This document shows positions 1 through 7,444 of a stretch of 14,138 bases of DNA, one piece after another. The stretch spans positions 1 through 14,138 of the forward strand of contig CAUJEQ010000172.1 of the NCBI GenBank assembly GCA_963169135.1. Direction: 5' to 3'. The notes below the pieces were generated by a model. That model was not told where the DNA came from. It was given only the letters and a program-made list of their open reading frames with translations, and did no database searches. Origin of the DNA: Chloroflexota bacterium (GTDB taxonomy: Bacteria; Chloroflexota; Dehalococcoidia; Tepidiformales; Tepidiformaceae). Position numbers and translations under genes: made by a program. How positions within the stretch are numbered: position 1 is the stretch's first letter; each line of letters begins with the position of its first letter.

Positions 1-1
1 A

Positions 2-559
2 ACCGTGGCCGTATTGCTGGTCCTGATCTTCTTCCTTCCGGGCCACTGGGTGTACCTGATTGTCCGCCCCCGCTACACGTTGACGGAGCTGTACGAGCGA
101 TCGCTCGAAGAAGAAGCGCTGTTGCAGGAGCTCGAAGACCAGAAGGCATGTCCCACGTGTAAGCGGCGCGTGGTGGAAGACTACCTTATCTGCCCATCGT
201 GCCGGACCCAGTTGAAGGAACCGTGCCGCCAGTGCTCGAAGCCATTGAGCTACGCATGGGTGGCTTGCCCGTACTGCGGGCTCGAAAAGCCGCCGCGCGA
301 GGGGTTCGGACCGCGGCCGGTGCGATCACCCCAGCCACGCCAGCAAGCCGCCCAGCCGCCATCGGCGCGTCCTCAGACAACTCCGCAGCCCCGCCCGGCT
401 TCGGCCGCCCCTCAACCGGCGCCGCAGGCCACCCCTCGGCCCATGCCACGCCCGGCGCCGGAGCAGCCAGTCCAGGCGCCCGCGCGCCCGATGCGAGATC
501 CGTTCGGCAACCGCTCACAGGCACAGCCCGCCGAGGATGGACCAGTGATCGGCGAATAG
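2..559 (+). CDS. Membrane-anchored double zinc-ribbon protein, 5' end outside the window
   Basis: The frame is open to the left edge, so the N-terminus is probably missing; a GTG at 5 is the first possible start inside the window. The visible protein begins with a hydrophobic segment (LLVLIFFLPGHWVYLIV) that reads as the end of a membrane helix. A charged linker (ELYERSLEEEALLQELEDQ) follows, then two CxxC...CxxC zinc ribbons: CPTC...CPSC at about residues 49-66 and CRQC...CPYC at about 75-92. The last 80 or so residues are a low-complexity Pro/Ala/Gln/Arg tail. This is the double zinc ribbon (DZR) architecture, often found in small membrane proteins of unknown role. It could bind protein or nucleic acid at the cytoplasmic face of the membrane. 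Its 3' end overlaps the convergent ATPase gene by 45 nt. The zinc ribbons are certain; the function is not known. Confidence 0.8.
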   Translation, partial: TVAVLLVLIFFLPGHWVYLIVRPRYTLTELYERSLEEEALLQELEDQKACPTCKRRVVEDYLICPSCRTQLKEPCRQCSKPLSYAWVACPYCGLEKPPREGFGPRPVRSPQPRQQAAQPPSARPQTTPQPRPASAAPQPAPQATPRPMPRPAPEQPVQAPARPMRDPFGNRSQAQPAEDGPVIGE

Positions 560-1453
560 CCCTCGCTCGATGCCGGATGCACGAACGGGAAGAGCGGCTT
601 CTGCCAGCGCTTCGGCCAATCCGGAACCGGCGAGCAGTTCGGCCATCCGGTCGAGCTTCCGCTCGCCCTGGAACCGGGTGCGGTCGAAGATGCCTTCGAG
701 CGCGATGACGGTATTTTCGGTATCGGTGCGTGAGAGCAACACCGGGATGCCATTGGCGCTCGCGGCGTCGAACAGGTAGTCCGATGGCCGGCGGCCCCCG
801 GTGAGGATCAACAGGTTCGGCTGGCCCTTGATGGCCGCCAGGTGCTGGTCTGTCTTGTCGAACCGGACAACCACCGCCTTCGAATCAAAGCGCCGGAAGT
901 AGGGCTGGCCGGCGTCGGAGCCGATGGGTGCAATCACCAGGTGGTCCGACGTGGGGTCGCCGCCATCGCTCTCCACGAGCACCTCGACATTGAGCGCCGC
1001 CTTCACTTCGGAGACGCTGAACCCCGCGAGGGTGCGGTCTTCGCCGACTTCGACCAGAAGCGGCGAACCAGCGGTCGCGCGAACTCCTGAGAGACCATCG
1101 ACATCGGTGACCACGATCGCGACCGTCCCGGGCGGTGTCGAGGCAGGCTTCTTTTCGCGGGCGACGAGCACGACCTTCGCGTCCGCCGGAGCGCCCACTA
1201 GCGGGCCCTCGATCACGAGCGTTTCGCCCTCCGCAGCGCTGGGAGCGGCGGCCTCGAGACCGGCCGGGCTTCCGGGTGCGAAGTCGAGGCTGGCGAACCA
1301 GGCTGCGTCGTCGGCCGCTGCCGAGCCTTCGGCATCTTCGAGGCGGATCAGGCGGACGGGAGTGCCGGAGTAGGCAAGCTGGCGGGCAATGGCTGCGGCG
1401 ATGCCGGTCTTGCCTTCGCCAGGGTTCGAGGAGGTTACATAGATAAGCGCCAC
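515..1453 (-). CDS. BioD-like P-loop ATPase with DRTGG domain
   Basis: 312 residues. The N-terminus has a BioD/CobQ-type nucleotide-binding strand and loop, YVTSSNPGEGKT (residues 5-16), close to the dethiobiotin-synthetase P-loop but with Ser where the first Gly is usual. A BioD-like domain runs to about residue 130. Residues about 145-255 match the DRTGG domain: FSVSEVKAALNVEVL, then VVVRFDKTDQHLAAI (194-208), then LILTGGRRPSDYLFDAA. This domain order is that of the COG0857 family, the N-terminal part of some phosphotransacetylases, here as a stand-alone protein without the catalytic Pta domain. Such proteins are presumed regulators or sensors of acetyl-phosphate/acetyl-CoA metabolism; the role here is inference. 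The start is GTG, with a GAGGA ribosome-binding site 7 nt upstream. It is divergent from the queD-type gene and convergent with the zinc-ribbon gene. Confidence 0.85.
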   Translation of the reverse strand: MALIYVTSSNPGEGKTGIAAAIARQLAYSGTPVRLIRLEDAEGSAAADDAAWFASLDFAPGSPAGLEAAAPSAAEGETLVIEGPLVGAPADAKVVLVAREKKPASTPPGTVAIVVTDVDGLSGVRATAGSPLLVEVGEDRTLAGFSVSEVKAALNVEVLVESDGGDPTSDHLVIAPIGSDAGQPYFRRFDSKAVVVRFDKTDQHLAAIKGQPNLLILTGGRRPSDYLFDAASANGIPVLLSRTDTENTVIALEGIFDRTRFQGERKLDRMAELLAGSGLAEALAEAALPVRASGIERGLFADHWSILGGLCL

Positions 1454-1553
1454 GATTGTGTCCTCGGCGCGTTCGCGCCAGAGGCGATTGTGACGAACTG
1501 CACACGTTCCGACAAGGCGAGGCCACGTGCAGCCACGGTTGGCAGTGGCCCGT

Positions 1554-1566
1554 TACGATTGCCGGC
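1554..1566 (+). promoter_or_regulatory. Candidate -10 box for leaderless queD-type mRNA
   Basis: TACGAT lies at 1554-1559, seven bases before the ATG at 1567. There is no ribosome-binding site before that ATG. Transcription from this box would begin at or next to the start codon. No good -35 box is seen at 16-18 bp upstream, so confidence is moderate. Confidence 0.4.
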
Positions 1567-2052
1567 ATGCACGTTACCCGCCGCGTTACCGTCGAACGAA
1601 ACCGGTTGCGCTTCGCCGCCGCCCACATGGCCACCTTTGACGGCGGCTGCGAGCCGCTCCACGGGCACAACTACGACGTCATCATCGAGCTCGAAGGCGA
1701 ACTGACCGAGGATCGCTGGGTGTGGGACTTTGGCGCCATCAAGCGCGCCGCCCGGGCGATCACCGAAGAACTCGACCACAAATTCCTCCTGCAGCGCAAC
1801 AGCAAGCACCTGGCGATGGAAGAGTCCGAAACGTCGTGGACCGTGAGCTTCGGCGAGCGCACTTATGTCTTCCCACATAGCAACGTCCTGCCATTACCGC
1901 TGGAAAACACGACCGCTGAGTGCATCTCCGAGTGGTTCGCCGGGCAGCTGCTGGAGGCGCTGCAGGCGCAGGGCGCAACCCACCTGCGGAAGCTCACCGT
2001 GGGGATCGAAGAAATGCCCGGCCAGACGGGCTGGTATACACTGGACCTCTAG
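1567..2052 (+). CDS. queD: 6-pyruvoyl-tetrahydropterin synthase / QueD family protein
   Basis: 161 residues, normal length for the family. The zinc site is complete: His20 in RFAAAH and His32/His34 in HGHNY. The catalytic Cys28 stands four residues before the HGH motif (CEPLHGHNY), and an Asp-His pair follows at 70-71 (ELDHKFLL). The C-terminal pterin-binding Glu is in VGIEEMPGQTGWYTL (148-149). QueD converts 7,8-dihydroneopterin triphosphate to 6-carboxy-tetrahydropterin in queuosine/7-deazaguanine synthesis; PTPS makes 6-pyruvoyl-tetrahydropterin from the same substrate. Sequence alone does not separate the two, and no queC, queE or folE lies nearby. The ATG at 1567 is preferred because family homology begins there; an in-frame ATG at 1456 would add 37 residues of non-family sequence. 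The gene is divergent from the DRTGG ATPase across a 113-bp gap. Confidence 0.9.
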   Translation: MHVTRRVTVERNRLRFAAAHMATFDGGCEPLHGHNYDVIIELEGELTEDRWVWDFGAIKRAARAITEELDHKFLLQRNSKHLAMEESETSWTVSFGERTYVFPHSNVLPLPLENTTAECISEWFAGQLLEALQAQGATHLRKLTVGIEEMPGQTGWYTLDL

Positions 2053-2096
2053 AGGGCGCGTCTCACCCGACGCCCTCGATGGCAATGGAGGCAGGC

Positions 2097-2642
2097 ATGC
2101 AGCTGGACTGGGACAAAGCCATCAACGAAATCCTTTCGGAGAAGATGTCGTGCCAGGCATGCGGCGCGCTCGGCGACGAGATGATCGTCGGCTACACGCG
2201 TGAAACCGCAGCTGCCGAGTTCGCGGTGCGCTGCAAGGAGTGCGTCGACAAGACCGACTGCGACGCGCGAAAGCTCGTCGTCGTGTGCGAGAGTTGCGCG
2301 CGAACGTACCGGGTCAACGGCGAACTGATGGACGAGGCCGGCATGATGGCGGTGCTGCTGGACGAGTGCCGGCGAAACCTCGAAGACTCGGTGGACTACC
2401 TGGCGACCTACTGGAAAGAAGAGATCGACGTGCCCTTCGAGGACATGTCGAAGGGGCTCGAGGAAGTCGATCCGGAGTTGTTCAAGGAAGAGGACTCGTG
2501 GCGCTTGCGGCTCGAAGAGGAGTACCTCCAGCTCCATCGCTGGTTCCGCGAGCGGCACCTGGGCATCCCCGATCCGGGCTGGCGAAGCCAGTACGTGGAA
2601 GAGGTTGTCGGCCTGGGGTATAGCTCGCTACTGGGCGACTGA
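2097..2642 (+). CDS. Unknown acidic protein with clustered CxxC motifs
   Basis: 181 residues, not recognised. The N-terminal third carries seven cysteines: C19xxC22, C46xxC49, C55 and C64xxC67, a pattern that could hold one or two zinc ions. The rest is strongly acidic and probably helical (for example LEEVDPELFKEEDSWRL and RLEEEYLQLHRWFRERH), with aromatic residues near the C-terminus. No signal peptide or membrane segment is visible, so it should be cytoplasmic. In-frame ATGs also occur at 2079 and 2085. I chose 2097 because GGAGG at 2087-2091 sits 5 nt before it, a strong Shine-Dalgarno site. The start is 44 bp after the queD-type stop on the same strand, so the two are likely co-transcribed, with the second translated from its own ribosome-binding site. 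It ends 45 bp before the tRNA-Gly. Confidence 0.8.
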   Translation: MQLDWDKAINEILSEKMSCQACGALGDEMIVGYTRETAAAEFAVRCKECVDKTDCDARKLVVVCESCARTYRVNGELMDEAGMMAVLLDECRRNLEDSVDYLATYWKEEIDVPFEDMSKGLEEVDPELFKEEDSWRLRLEEEYLQLHRWFRERHLGIPDPGWRSQYVEEVVGLGYSSLLGD

Positions 2643-2647
2643 GGCAT

Positions 2648-2674
2648 TTGCCGCAAGGGTGCCCGTGGTATACT
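2648..2674 (+). promoter_or_regulatory. tRNA-Gly promoter
   Basis: TTGCCG (2648-2653) and TATACT (2669-2674) form a sigma-70-type pair with a 15-bp spacer, slightly short. Transcription would start near 2681, about 7 nt before the mature tRNA 5' end. The position between the preceding stop and the tRNA supports it. Confidence 0.6.
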
Positions 2675-2687
2675 CACCCGGCAGCGG

Positions 2688-2762
2688 GCGGAAGTAGCTC
2701 AGTGGTAGAGCGCCTCCTTGCCAAGGAGGAGGTCGCGAGTTCGACCCTCGTCTTCCGCTCCA
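2688..2762 (+). tRNA. tRNA-Gly (anticodon GCC), CCA encoded
   Basis: The cloverleaf is complete. The acceptor GCGGAAG (2688-2694) pairs with CTTCCGC (2752-2758). The D-arm is GCTC/GAGC with loop AGTGGTA. The anticodon stem CCTCC/GGAGG holds loop TTGCCAA, with anticodon GCC at 2720-2722. The T-arm is GCGAG/CTCGT with loop TTCGACC. The discriminator is T2759 and the CCA end is encoded at 2760-2762. Anticodon GCC reads glycine codons GGC and GGU. Confidence 0.97.
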
Positions 2763-2774
2763 ATCACAACCCAG

Positions 2775-2798
2775 AAAGCCCGCCAATTGGCCGGCTTT
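2775..2798. terminator. Bidirectional intrinsic-type terminator after tRNA-Gly
   Basis: The inverted repeat AAAGCC (2775-2780) / GGCTTT (2793-2798) has an inner GCC/GGC stem, a C-C mismatch and an AATT loop. It lies 12 bp after the tRNA and 22 bp from the end of the convergent acetyltransferase gene. The A and T runs at the stem ends let it serve both strands. Confidence 0.65.
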
Positions 2799-2819
2799 CC
2801 GCTGTTCGCGGACGGCCGG

Positions 2820-3623
2820 CTACGGCCGGGCGGGCATGTAGCGCGCATGCACGGCGGCGGCATCGAGGTAGAGCTGCGGGTCGGCCCCGAACACGTCGTT
2901 CAGCAGGGGCGGGATGGCATCCGGCTCAACCGTCGTCGTTTCGAGCCCCGATGGAAGGTAGCGGCGCAGGGTGCCGTTATTCAGGCTCGTGTACACGCCG
3001 TCGACGTACCCGGAATACGCCAGGATGTGGAGGAAGCTGCGCTCAACGTTCCACACGTTCGCGCCATCGATGATCGGCTTGAGACTTTCGATGGTCCGCG
3101 GCGAAGGGTCGAGCTGCTTCGTTGGGCCCGGGTTGCGAGTGACGAAAATGCCGCCGTCGCGCACCTCGTACTCGAACTTCTCGCGCGGGGTGTCGAGCGA
3201 GAACGACTCGAAGAGCGGGTAGGCCTGGAAGATGGGCGCCGAGTACCCGACATCGGCGTAGTAGGGGCCTTCAGGAAACTCCACGCGGACGCAGCAGTGG
3301 CCCGGGTCCATGTACATCAACGCTGCATCAAAGCCCAGGTCTGTCAGCAGGAAGTGGAGTCCCCTCGCAAGGGTCCAGCACAGCCCACCGGCGCCTCGTT
3401 CGACGATACGCCCGATGTACTCGTCCATGGAGGGAAGGAAGTCGCCGCGCGCGAGGCCCGGCTCGTAGTCGGTGATCTTCGTCAGCGTTTCGAACGGCAC
3501 CCGCAGCTGGTGTTCGCGGATGATTCGGTGGAGGTAATCCAGGGTTGGCGCTTCGCGGTTGAGCTCCAGGTGGCGAAGAAGCTTATCGGCGAGTGCGCTG
3601 GAAGTGGAAGTTGCGATGGTCAA
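2820..3623 (-). CDS. Arylamine N-acetyltransferase family protein
   Basis: 267 residues from a TTG start, matching the usual 260-280 of the family. The Cys-His-Asp triad is present: Cys82 in GAGGLCWTLA, His109 in DPGHCCVRV and Asp124 in YYADVGY. The upstream block APTLDYLHRIIREHQLRVPFETL matches the family N-terminal signature. These cytoplasmic enzymes transfer acetyl or other acyl groups from CoA to arylamines or hydrazines, or act as amide synthases in natural-product pathways; the substrate cannot be read here. The Cys-to-His spacing (27 residues) is shorter than in typical NATs. Start choice: an in-frame ATG at 3683 would add 20 residues (including HYYY) encoded by notably AT-rich DNA that looks like promoter sequence, so TTG at 3623 is favoured. 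The start remains uncertain. It is divergent from the lipoprotein hydrolase. Confidence 0.85.
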   Translation of the reverse strand: MTIATSTSSALADKLLRHLELNREAPTLDYLHRIIREHQLRVPFETLTKITDYEPGLARGDFLPSMDEYIGRIVERGAGGLCWTLARGLHFLLTDLGFDAALMYMDPGHCCVRVEFPEGPYYADVGYSAPIFQAYPLFESFSLDTPREKFEYEVRDGGIFVTRNPGPTKQLDPSPRTIESLKPIIDGANVWNVERSFLHILAYSGYVDGVYTSLNNGTLRRYLPSGLETTTVEPDAIPPLLNDVFGADPQLYLDAAAVHARYMPARP

Positions 3624-3761
3624 GGCACGTCTCGAAATGTAGTAGTAGTGGATCAAGCCTATCGAACGAATTGGCGTTTTCATTGTGAAGTGCGCCACAG
3701 CCCACCGGAATACAACGAACCTCGAACCGATCGAGCCGGGACCCGTAGGTCCTGCTTGCCG

Positions 3762-3774
3762 TAGGCTGAGGCTC
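3762..3774 (+). promoter_or_regulatory. Candidate -10 box, leaderless, for lipoprotein hydrolase
   Basis: TAGGCT (3762-3767) is followed by exactly 7 nt and then the ATG at 3775. This is the same geometry as at 1554, 5245 and 7583. A GAGG lies only 3 nt before the ATG, too close for a normal ribosome-binding site. Confidence 0.35.
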
Positions 3775-5133
3775 ATGCGAAGCCCGGTGCGGATCCTTGG
3801 CCTCCTGCCAGCGGCCGTCATACTGGCCGGTTGTGGGGCCAGCTCAAATGGGAGCCCGGGCCACGGCGCCACCAGAGTAACTCCCGGATCTCCGGCAAGC
3901 ACAGCCGTCACGTCCGGGCAGCCACGACTGTTCGACGTCACTCCCGCCACAGCGGCGACCCCGATAGCTGCGAGCTTCGAGCCGTTGCCAGGGGCCATGG
4001 CCCACTCCGGCACACTCGGCCAGGCGGCATACCGCATCGAGATGCCGTCCGCCTGGAACGGCGAACTCCTGCTCTGGGCCCACGGTATTCATGGATTTGG
4101 CCCCGAGGTTCGCGCCGAGAATCCACCGCCCGCCTTGCGACGGGTGCTCATTTCCCAGGGGTATGCGTGGGCGGCAAGTTCGTTCAGCGAGAACGGCTTC
4201 GTACCGGGAATCGCGACCAACGACACGCTGACGCTGAAGCAGTACTTCGCGCAGCAATTCGGACGTCCGAAGCGGACATATATAGCTGGAGCTTCGATGG
4301 GCGGGAACGTCGTGACGCTCTCACTTGAGAACTTCCCCGGCGAGTTCGACGGGGGGCTCTCGTTCTGCGGTGTTGTGGCCGGAGAAGAGTGGATCGACTA
4401 CCTGCTGGCATGGGCCATGGCCGCCGAGTTCATCGCGGGGGTCGAACTGCCCCTGGATGAGGGACCCGCAAAGGTGACTGAAGTTCTTGAGACGCAACTC
4501 CTGCCAGTCATGGGGCCGGCGGAGGCACCGACGCCCAACGGGGAAGCGTTCCGCAGCGTCGTTCGGAACCTGACGGGTGGCGCCCGCCCCTTCTTCGTGG
4601 AAGGCTACCGTGAATTGTTCCGGGCGAACTTCGGACTCATCACGGGTGACCCCGGGCGGAACCTGCCGATGACGCGGGCGGCCACAACTGCCGGCATCGA
4701 GTTCCGGGCCGACCCGGGCCTTGGATTCGACGGCGAGGCGATGAACCAGGGTGTCCGGCGGCTCGCCGCTGATTCGGACCAGCGCGACCCGGGCAGGCAT
4801 CCCTATACCGCGCCAACCACGGGGCAGATCAGCGGCCCGCTCCTGACCCTGCACGAAACCGGCGACCTGACGGTCCCGGTGTCGATGGAGCAGAGCTACC
4901 GCAGCAAGACCATCGCCGCGGGTACCGCGGACCTCCTCGTCCAGCGCCTCATCCGGAGCAGCTCGCACTGCGAGTTCAGTGACGGGGAGATCACTCGGGC
5001 ATGGGACGACCTTGTCGCGTGGGTCGAGGGCGGCGCCAGGCCGGCCGGCGACGATGTCTCCGGCGACCTTTCGGATAGCGGGAAAGCGTTCACCAATCCG
5101 CCCCGCCCGAACGACCCGGGGACCACCAGGTAG
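3775..5133 (+). CDS. Secreted lipoprotein alpha/beta-hydrolase
   Basis: 452 residues. The N-terminus is a lipoprotein signal peptide with a hydrophobic core and lipobox LAGC (Cys20), followed by a Ser/Gly/Pro/Thr-rich linker to about residue 70, so the protein should be anchored on the outer face of the membrane. The catalytic domain has the nucleophile elbow GASMGG (Ser174), an Asp in TGDLTVPV (Asp364) and a His in SSHCEFS (His398), a complete alpha/beta-hydrolase triad in the usual order. The early strand LLLWAHGIHGFG supplies the oxyanion-hole region. It could be an esterase, lipase or peptidase; the layout recalls tannase/feruloyl-esterase-like and uncharacterised extracellular hydrolases, and the substrate cannot be read. 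An upstream in-frame ATG at 3685 would put 30 residues before the signal peptide, so 3775 is preferred. It is divergent from the acetyltransferase gene. Confidence 0.88.
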   Translation: MRSPVRILGLLPAAVILAGCGASSNGSPGHGATRVTPGSPASTAVTSGQPRLFDVTPATAATPIAASFEPLPGAMAHSGTLGQAAYRIEMPSAWNGELLLWAHGIHGFGPEVRAENPPPALRRVLISQGYAWAASSFSENGFVPGIATNDTLTLKQYFAQQFGRPKRTYIAGASMGGNVVTLSLENFPGEFDGGLSFCGVVAGEEWIDYLLAWAMAAEFIAGVELPLDEGPAKVTEVLETQLLPVMGPAEAPTPNGEAFRSVVRNLTGGARPFFVEGYRELFRANFGLITGDPGRNLPMTRAATTAGIEFRADPGLGFDGEAMNQGVRRLAADSDQRDPGRHPYTAPTTGQISGPLLTLHETGDLTVPVSMEQSYRSKTIAAGTADLLVQRLIRSSSHCEFSDGEITRAWDDLVAWVEGGARPAGDDVSGDLSDSGKAFTNPPRPNDPGTTR

Positions 5134-5222
5134 GCGATACCGTCGAACGGGTAAACAAGGCGCCGCAGGGCTGCCGGCCGCGCGCGGCGGGAGATGCGCG
5201 TCAGCGCCGGGACATGGCAACA

Positions 5223-5250
5223 TTGACTGCAATGACGATGGGTGTACGTC
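5223..5250 (+). promoter_or_regulatory. Promoter of the acyltransferase gene, apparently leaderless
   Basis: TTGACT (5223-5228), a five-of-six -35 match, is separated by 16 bp from TACGTC (5245-5250). The ATG follows 7 nt later at 5258. No ribosome-binding site precedes the ATG, so the mRNA probably begins at or near the start codon. The -10 box itself is weak. Confidence 0.5.
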
Positions 5251-5257
5251 CCCCGCA

Positions 5258-7360
5258 ATGACCACCGGCGAACGGAAGTTCCGGCCCGACATCGAAGGGT
5301 TGCGGGCGGTGGCCGTGGGGCTCGTTGTGCTCTCGCACGCGGGGGTCCCGTGGGTGGAAGGCGGATACATCGGCGTCGATGTGTTCTTCGTGCTTTCCGG
5401 ATTCCTCATCACCGGTCTGCTGGTTCGCGAGCAGGCCACCGCCGGCTCCATTTCGATGGCCGGCTTCTACGCCCGGCGCGCCCGTCGCATTCTCCCGGCA
5501 GCCAGCCTGGTGCTGGTCCTGACCGTCCTGGCGTCGTATCAGTGGCTTGGATTCCTGCGCGGCGGCGTGGTCGCCGAGGACGGGAAGTGGGCGGCCCTCT
5601 TCGGGGCGAACCTGCGTTTCGCCTCCGAGGGCACCCAGTACCTCAACCTCACCGCGCCGCCATCGCCGCTTCAACACTACTGGTCGCTCGCCGTCGAAGA
5701 GCAGTTTTACCTCGTCTGGCCGCTCCTGTTCCTCATCGTCGCGACCGTTGCCCCCCGTGTGAGACTGGCCGCAAAGCTCGCCGTGGTCCTGGCGGTCATT
5801 GTCATCGCCTCGTTCGCGTGGTCGGTTATCCAGACCGGCACGGACCCGGCGTGGGCGTTCTTTTCCCCGCTCACGCGGGCCTGGGAATTGGCGCTCGGGT
5901 CGTTGCTCGCGGTAGGGGTCTCGCAGCTGCGGCGGTTGCCGTTCACCCTTGGCCCGTGGCTGAGCTGGGCCGGGATCGCTGGAGTCATCGCCGCCGCGTT
6001 CCTCCTGGACAACCGCACCGCGTTTCCCGGCTACGCCGCCGCCCTTCCCGTGGTCGGCACCGCCCTGGTCGTGGCCGGGGGGACCATTGCCCCCGGCAGA
6101 GGGGCCGAGCGCGTGCTCGCACTCGCGCCCATCCAGCAGCTCGGAAAGTGGTCCTACTCGCTCTACCTGTGGCACTGGCCCGTCCTCATCATTGCCGCCC
6201 AGCGGACAGGCCACGGTCTGACCCTCGCCGAGAATCTCGGCCTCGTGGTCGTCGCGCTCGGGCTCGCCATCGTCACGCACTACGCGATCGAGAACCCGAT
6301 TCGCTTCGCCCGTCCACTCGTGCGGAACTCGTGGTCGAGCCTCTCCGTCGGTGTTTGCCTGGTGGGGGCGGCCTACGGGCTGAGCGGCTGGCAGCTGCAG
6401 GCAAACGACCCGTCGCGGCCACCCGCCCAAACCGCCGCCGCCGTGGAGGGGGAACCCTCAGGCGGCACTGTCGAACCGGGGGCCGAAACCCCGCCAGATG
6501 TCCTGTCATTGGTTGCCGCATCCGCGGCCATCACGGAGCTGCCGCGAGACCTGGTCCTCGATCTGAAGAGTGCCAACACCGACTTCGCATGGCTTCCTGC
6601 CGAGCCCGATGAGTGCCTGGTCGATCCTGAAGTTCAGGAATCTCCCCCGTGCGTCTTCGGCGACCCCGAGGGGACACACACAATCGTCCTGCTCGGCGAT
6701 TCGCATGCAGCCCAGTGGCTGAAAGCCTTCGACGACATCGGGAAGCGCTTGCAGTGGAAGGTCGTGCTCCTCGCAAAGACCGGGTGCCCTGCAGCCTGGG
6801 TCAACTTCCACCGGGCCTACCAGAGTTCCACCCAACGCCTCATCGGGCCTCCGGCTGATTGCCTGCCATGGCTGGACAACGCGATCGCGCGCATCAACGA
6901 GACGGCGCCCGACATCGTCATCCTGGCGAGCTGCAACGGCTGCGAGTACATGGTTGACGCCGACGGCGTTGTCCTGACGAGGTCCGCGTGGGGAGCGGGC
7001 CTCGAAGAGACACTGCAACGGATTACGGCGCCGAACACCACGAAGGTGGTCCTCGGCGACACGCCACGCCTAAAGGGCTCGGTGGACTGCCTCGCACTGC
7101 ATCAGGACAAAGTGCAGGCATGCGCCGAGCCCGTCGAGCCCGTAACCGCGGCCACCTACAACGACATCGAACGAAGCGTGGCTGAGGCAGCAGGGGCGGA
7201 GTTCATCGATGTAACCCCGTGGTTCTGCAGCGCCATCTGTTCGCCCATCATCGGGAACATGGTCGTCTACACCAACGACTACCATGTCACGGCAACCTAT
7301 GCGAGGCACATTTCCGGAGAGTTGGAGCAAGCGCTGCAGCCGATCGTCGAGGGCAACTAA
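5258..7360 (+). CDS. Membrane acyltransferase-3 with C-terminal SGNH domain (OafA/OatA type)
   Basis: 700 residues. The first 400 or so form the multi-helix acyltransferase-3 domain: RPDIEGLRAVAV and VLSHAG (His27), GYIGVDVFFVLSGFLIT, FYARRARRILPA, HYWSLAVEEQFYLVWPLL and SYSLYLWHWPVLI. A Pro/Ala/Glu-rich linker (about 385-425) leads to an extracytoplasmic SGNH-hydrolase-like domain with GDSH (Ser482) near its start and NDYHVTATYAR (His676) near its end. Family members move acetyl or other acyl groups across the membrane and transfer them to polysaccharide, peptidoglycan or lipid. One deviation: Asp674 stands two residues before His676, whereas the usual motif is DxxH; Asn673 is at the canonical place. 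The ATG at 5258 is used because family homology begins a few residues later. No other envelope-polysaccharide genes are adjacent. Confidence 0.93.
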   Translation: MTTGERKFRPDIEGLRAVAVGLVVLSHAGVPWVEGGYIGVDVFFVLSGFLITGLLVREQATAGSISMAGFYARRARRILPAASLVLVLTVLASYQWLGFLRGGVVAEDGKWAALFGANLRFASEGTQYLNLTAPPSPLQHYWSLAVEEQFYLVWPLLFLIVATVAPRVRLAAKLAVVLAVIVIASFAWSVIQTGTDPAWAFFSPLTRAWELALGSLLAVGVSQLRRLPFTLGPWLSWAGIAGVIAAAFLLDNRTAFPGYAAALPVVGTALVVAGGTIAPGRGAERVLALAPIQQLGKWSYSLYLWHWPVLIIAAQRTGHGLTLAENLGLVVVALGLAIVTHYAIENPIRFARPLVRNSWSSLSVGVCLVGAAYGLSGWQLQANDPSRPPAQTAAAVEGEPSGGTVEPGAETPPDVLSLVAASAAITELPRDLVLDLKSANTDFAWLPAEPDECLVDPEVQESPPCVFGDPEGTHTIVLLGDSHAAQWLKAFDDIGKRLQWKVVLLAKTGCPAAWVNFHRAYQSSTQRLIGPPADCLPWLDNAIARINETAPDIVILASCNGCEYMVDADGVVLTRSAWGAGLEETLQRITAPNTTKVVLGDTPRLKGSVDCLALHQDKVQACAEPVEPVTAATYNDIERSVAEAAGAEFIDVTPWFCSAICSPIIGNMVVYTNDYHVTATYARHISGELEQALQPIVEGN

Positions 7361-7444
7361 CACCGGCGCCCGCCGCACCAAAGTCAGTCCGCAAAGGACC
7401 GAAACCGGAACTCGCCTCAGCGAATCCAGCCCGGTGTACGCCAA

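Noticed and set aside
3684..4037. Upstream extension of the acetyltransferase frame to 405 residues
   Set aside because: It would run antisense into the lipoprotein hydrolase gene; the extra residues do not resemble the NAT family, and the catalytic domain is complete from 3623.
4321..5451. Minus-strand open frame of 376 codons opposite the hydrolase and the start of the acyltransferase
   Set aside because: It is antisense to two well-supported genes, has no motifs, and its composition is typical of a GC-rich shadow frame.
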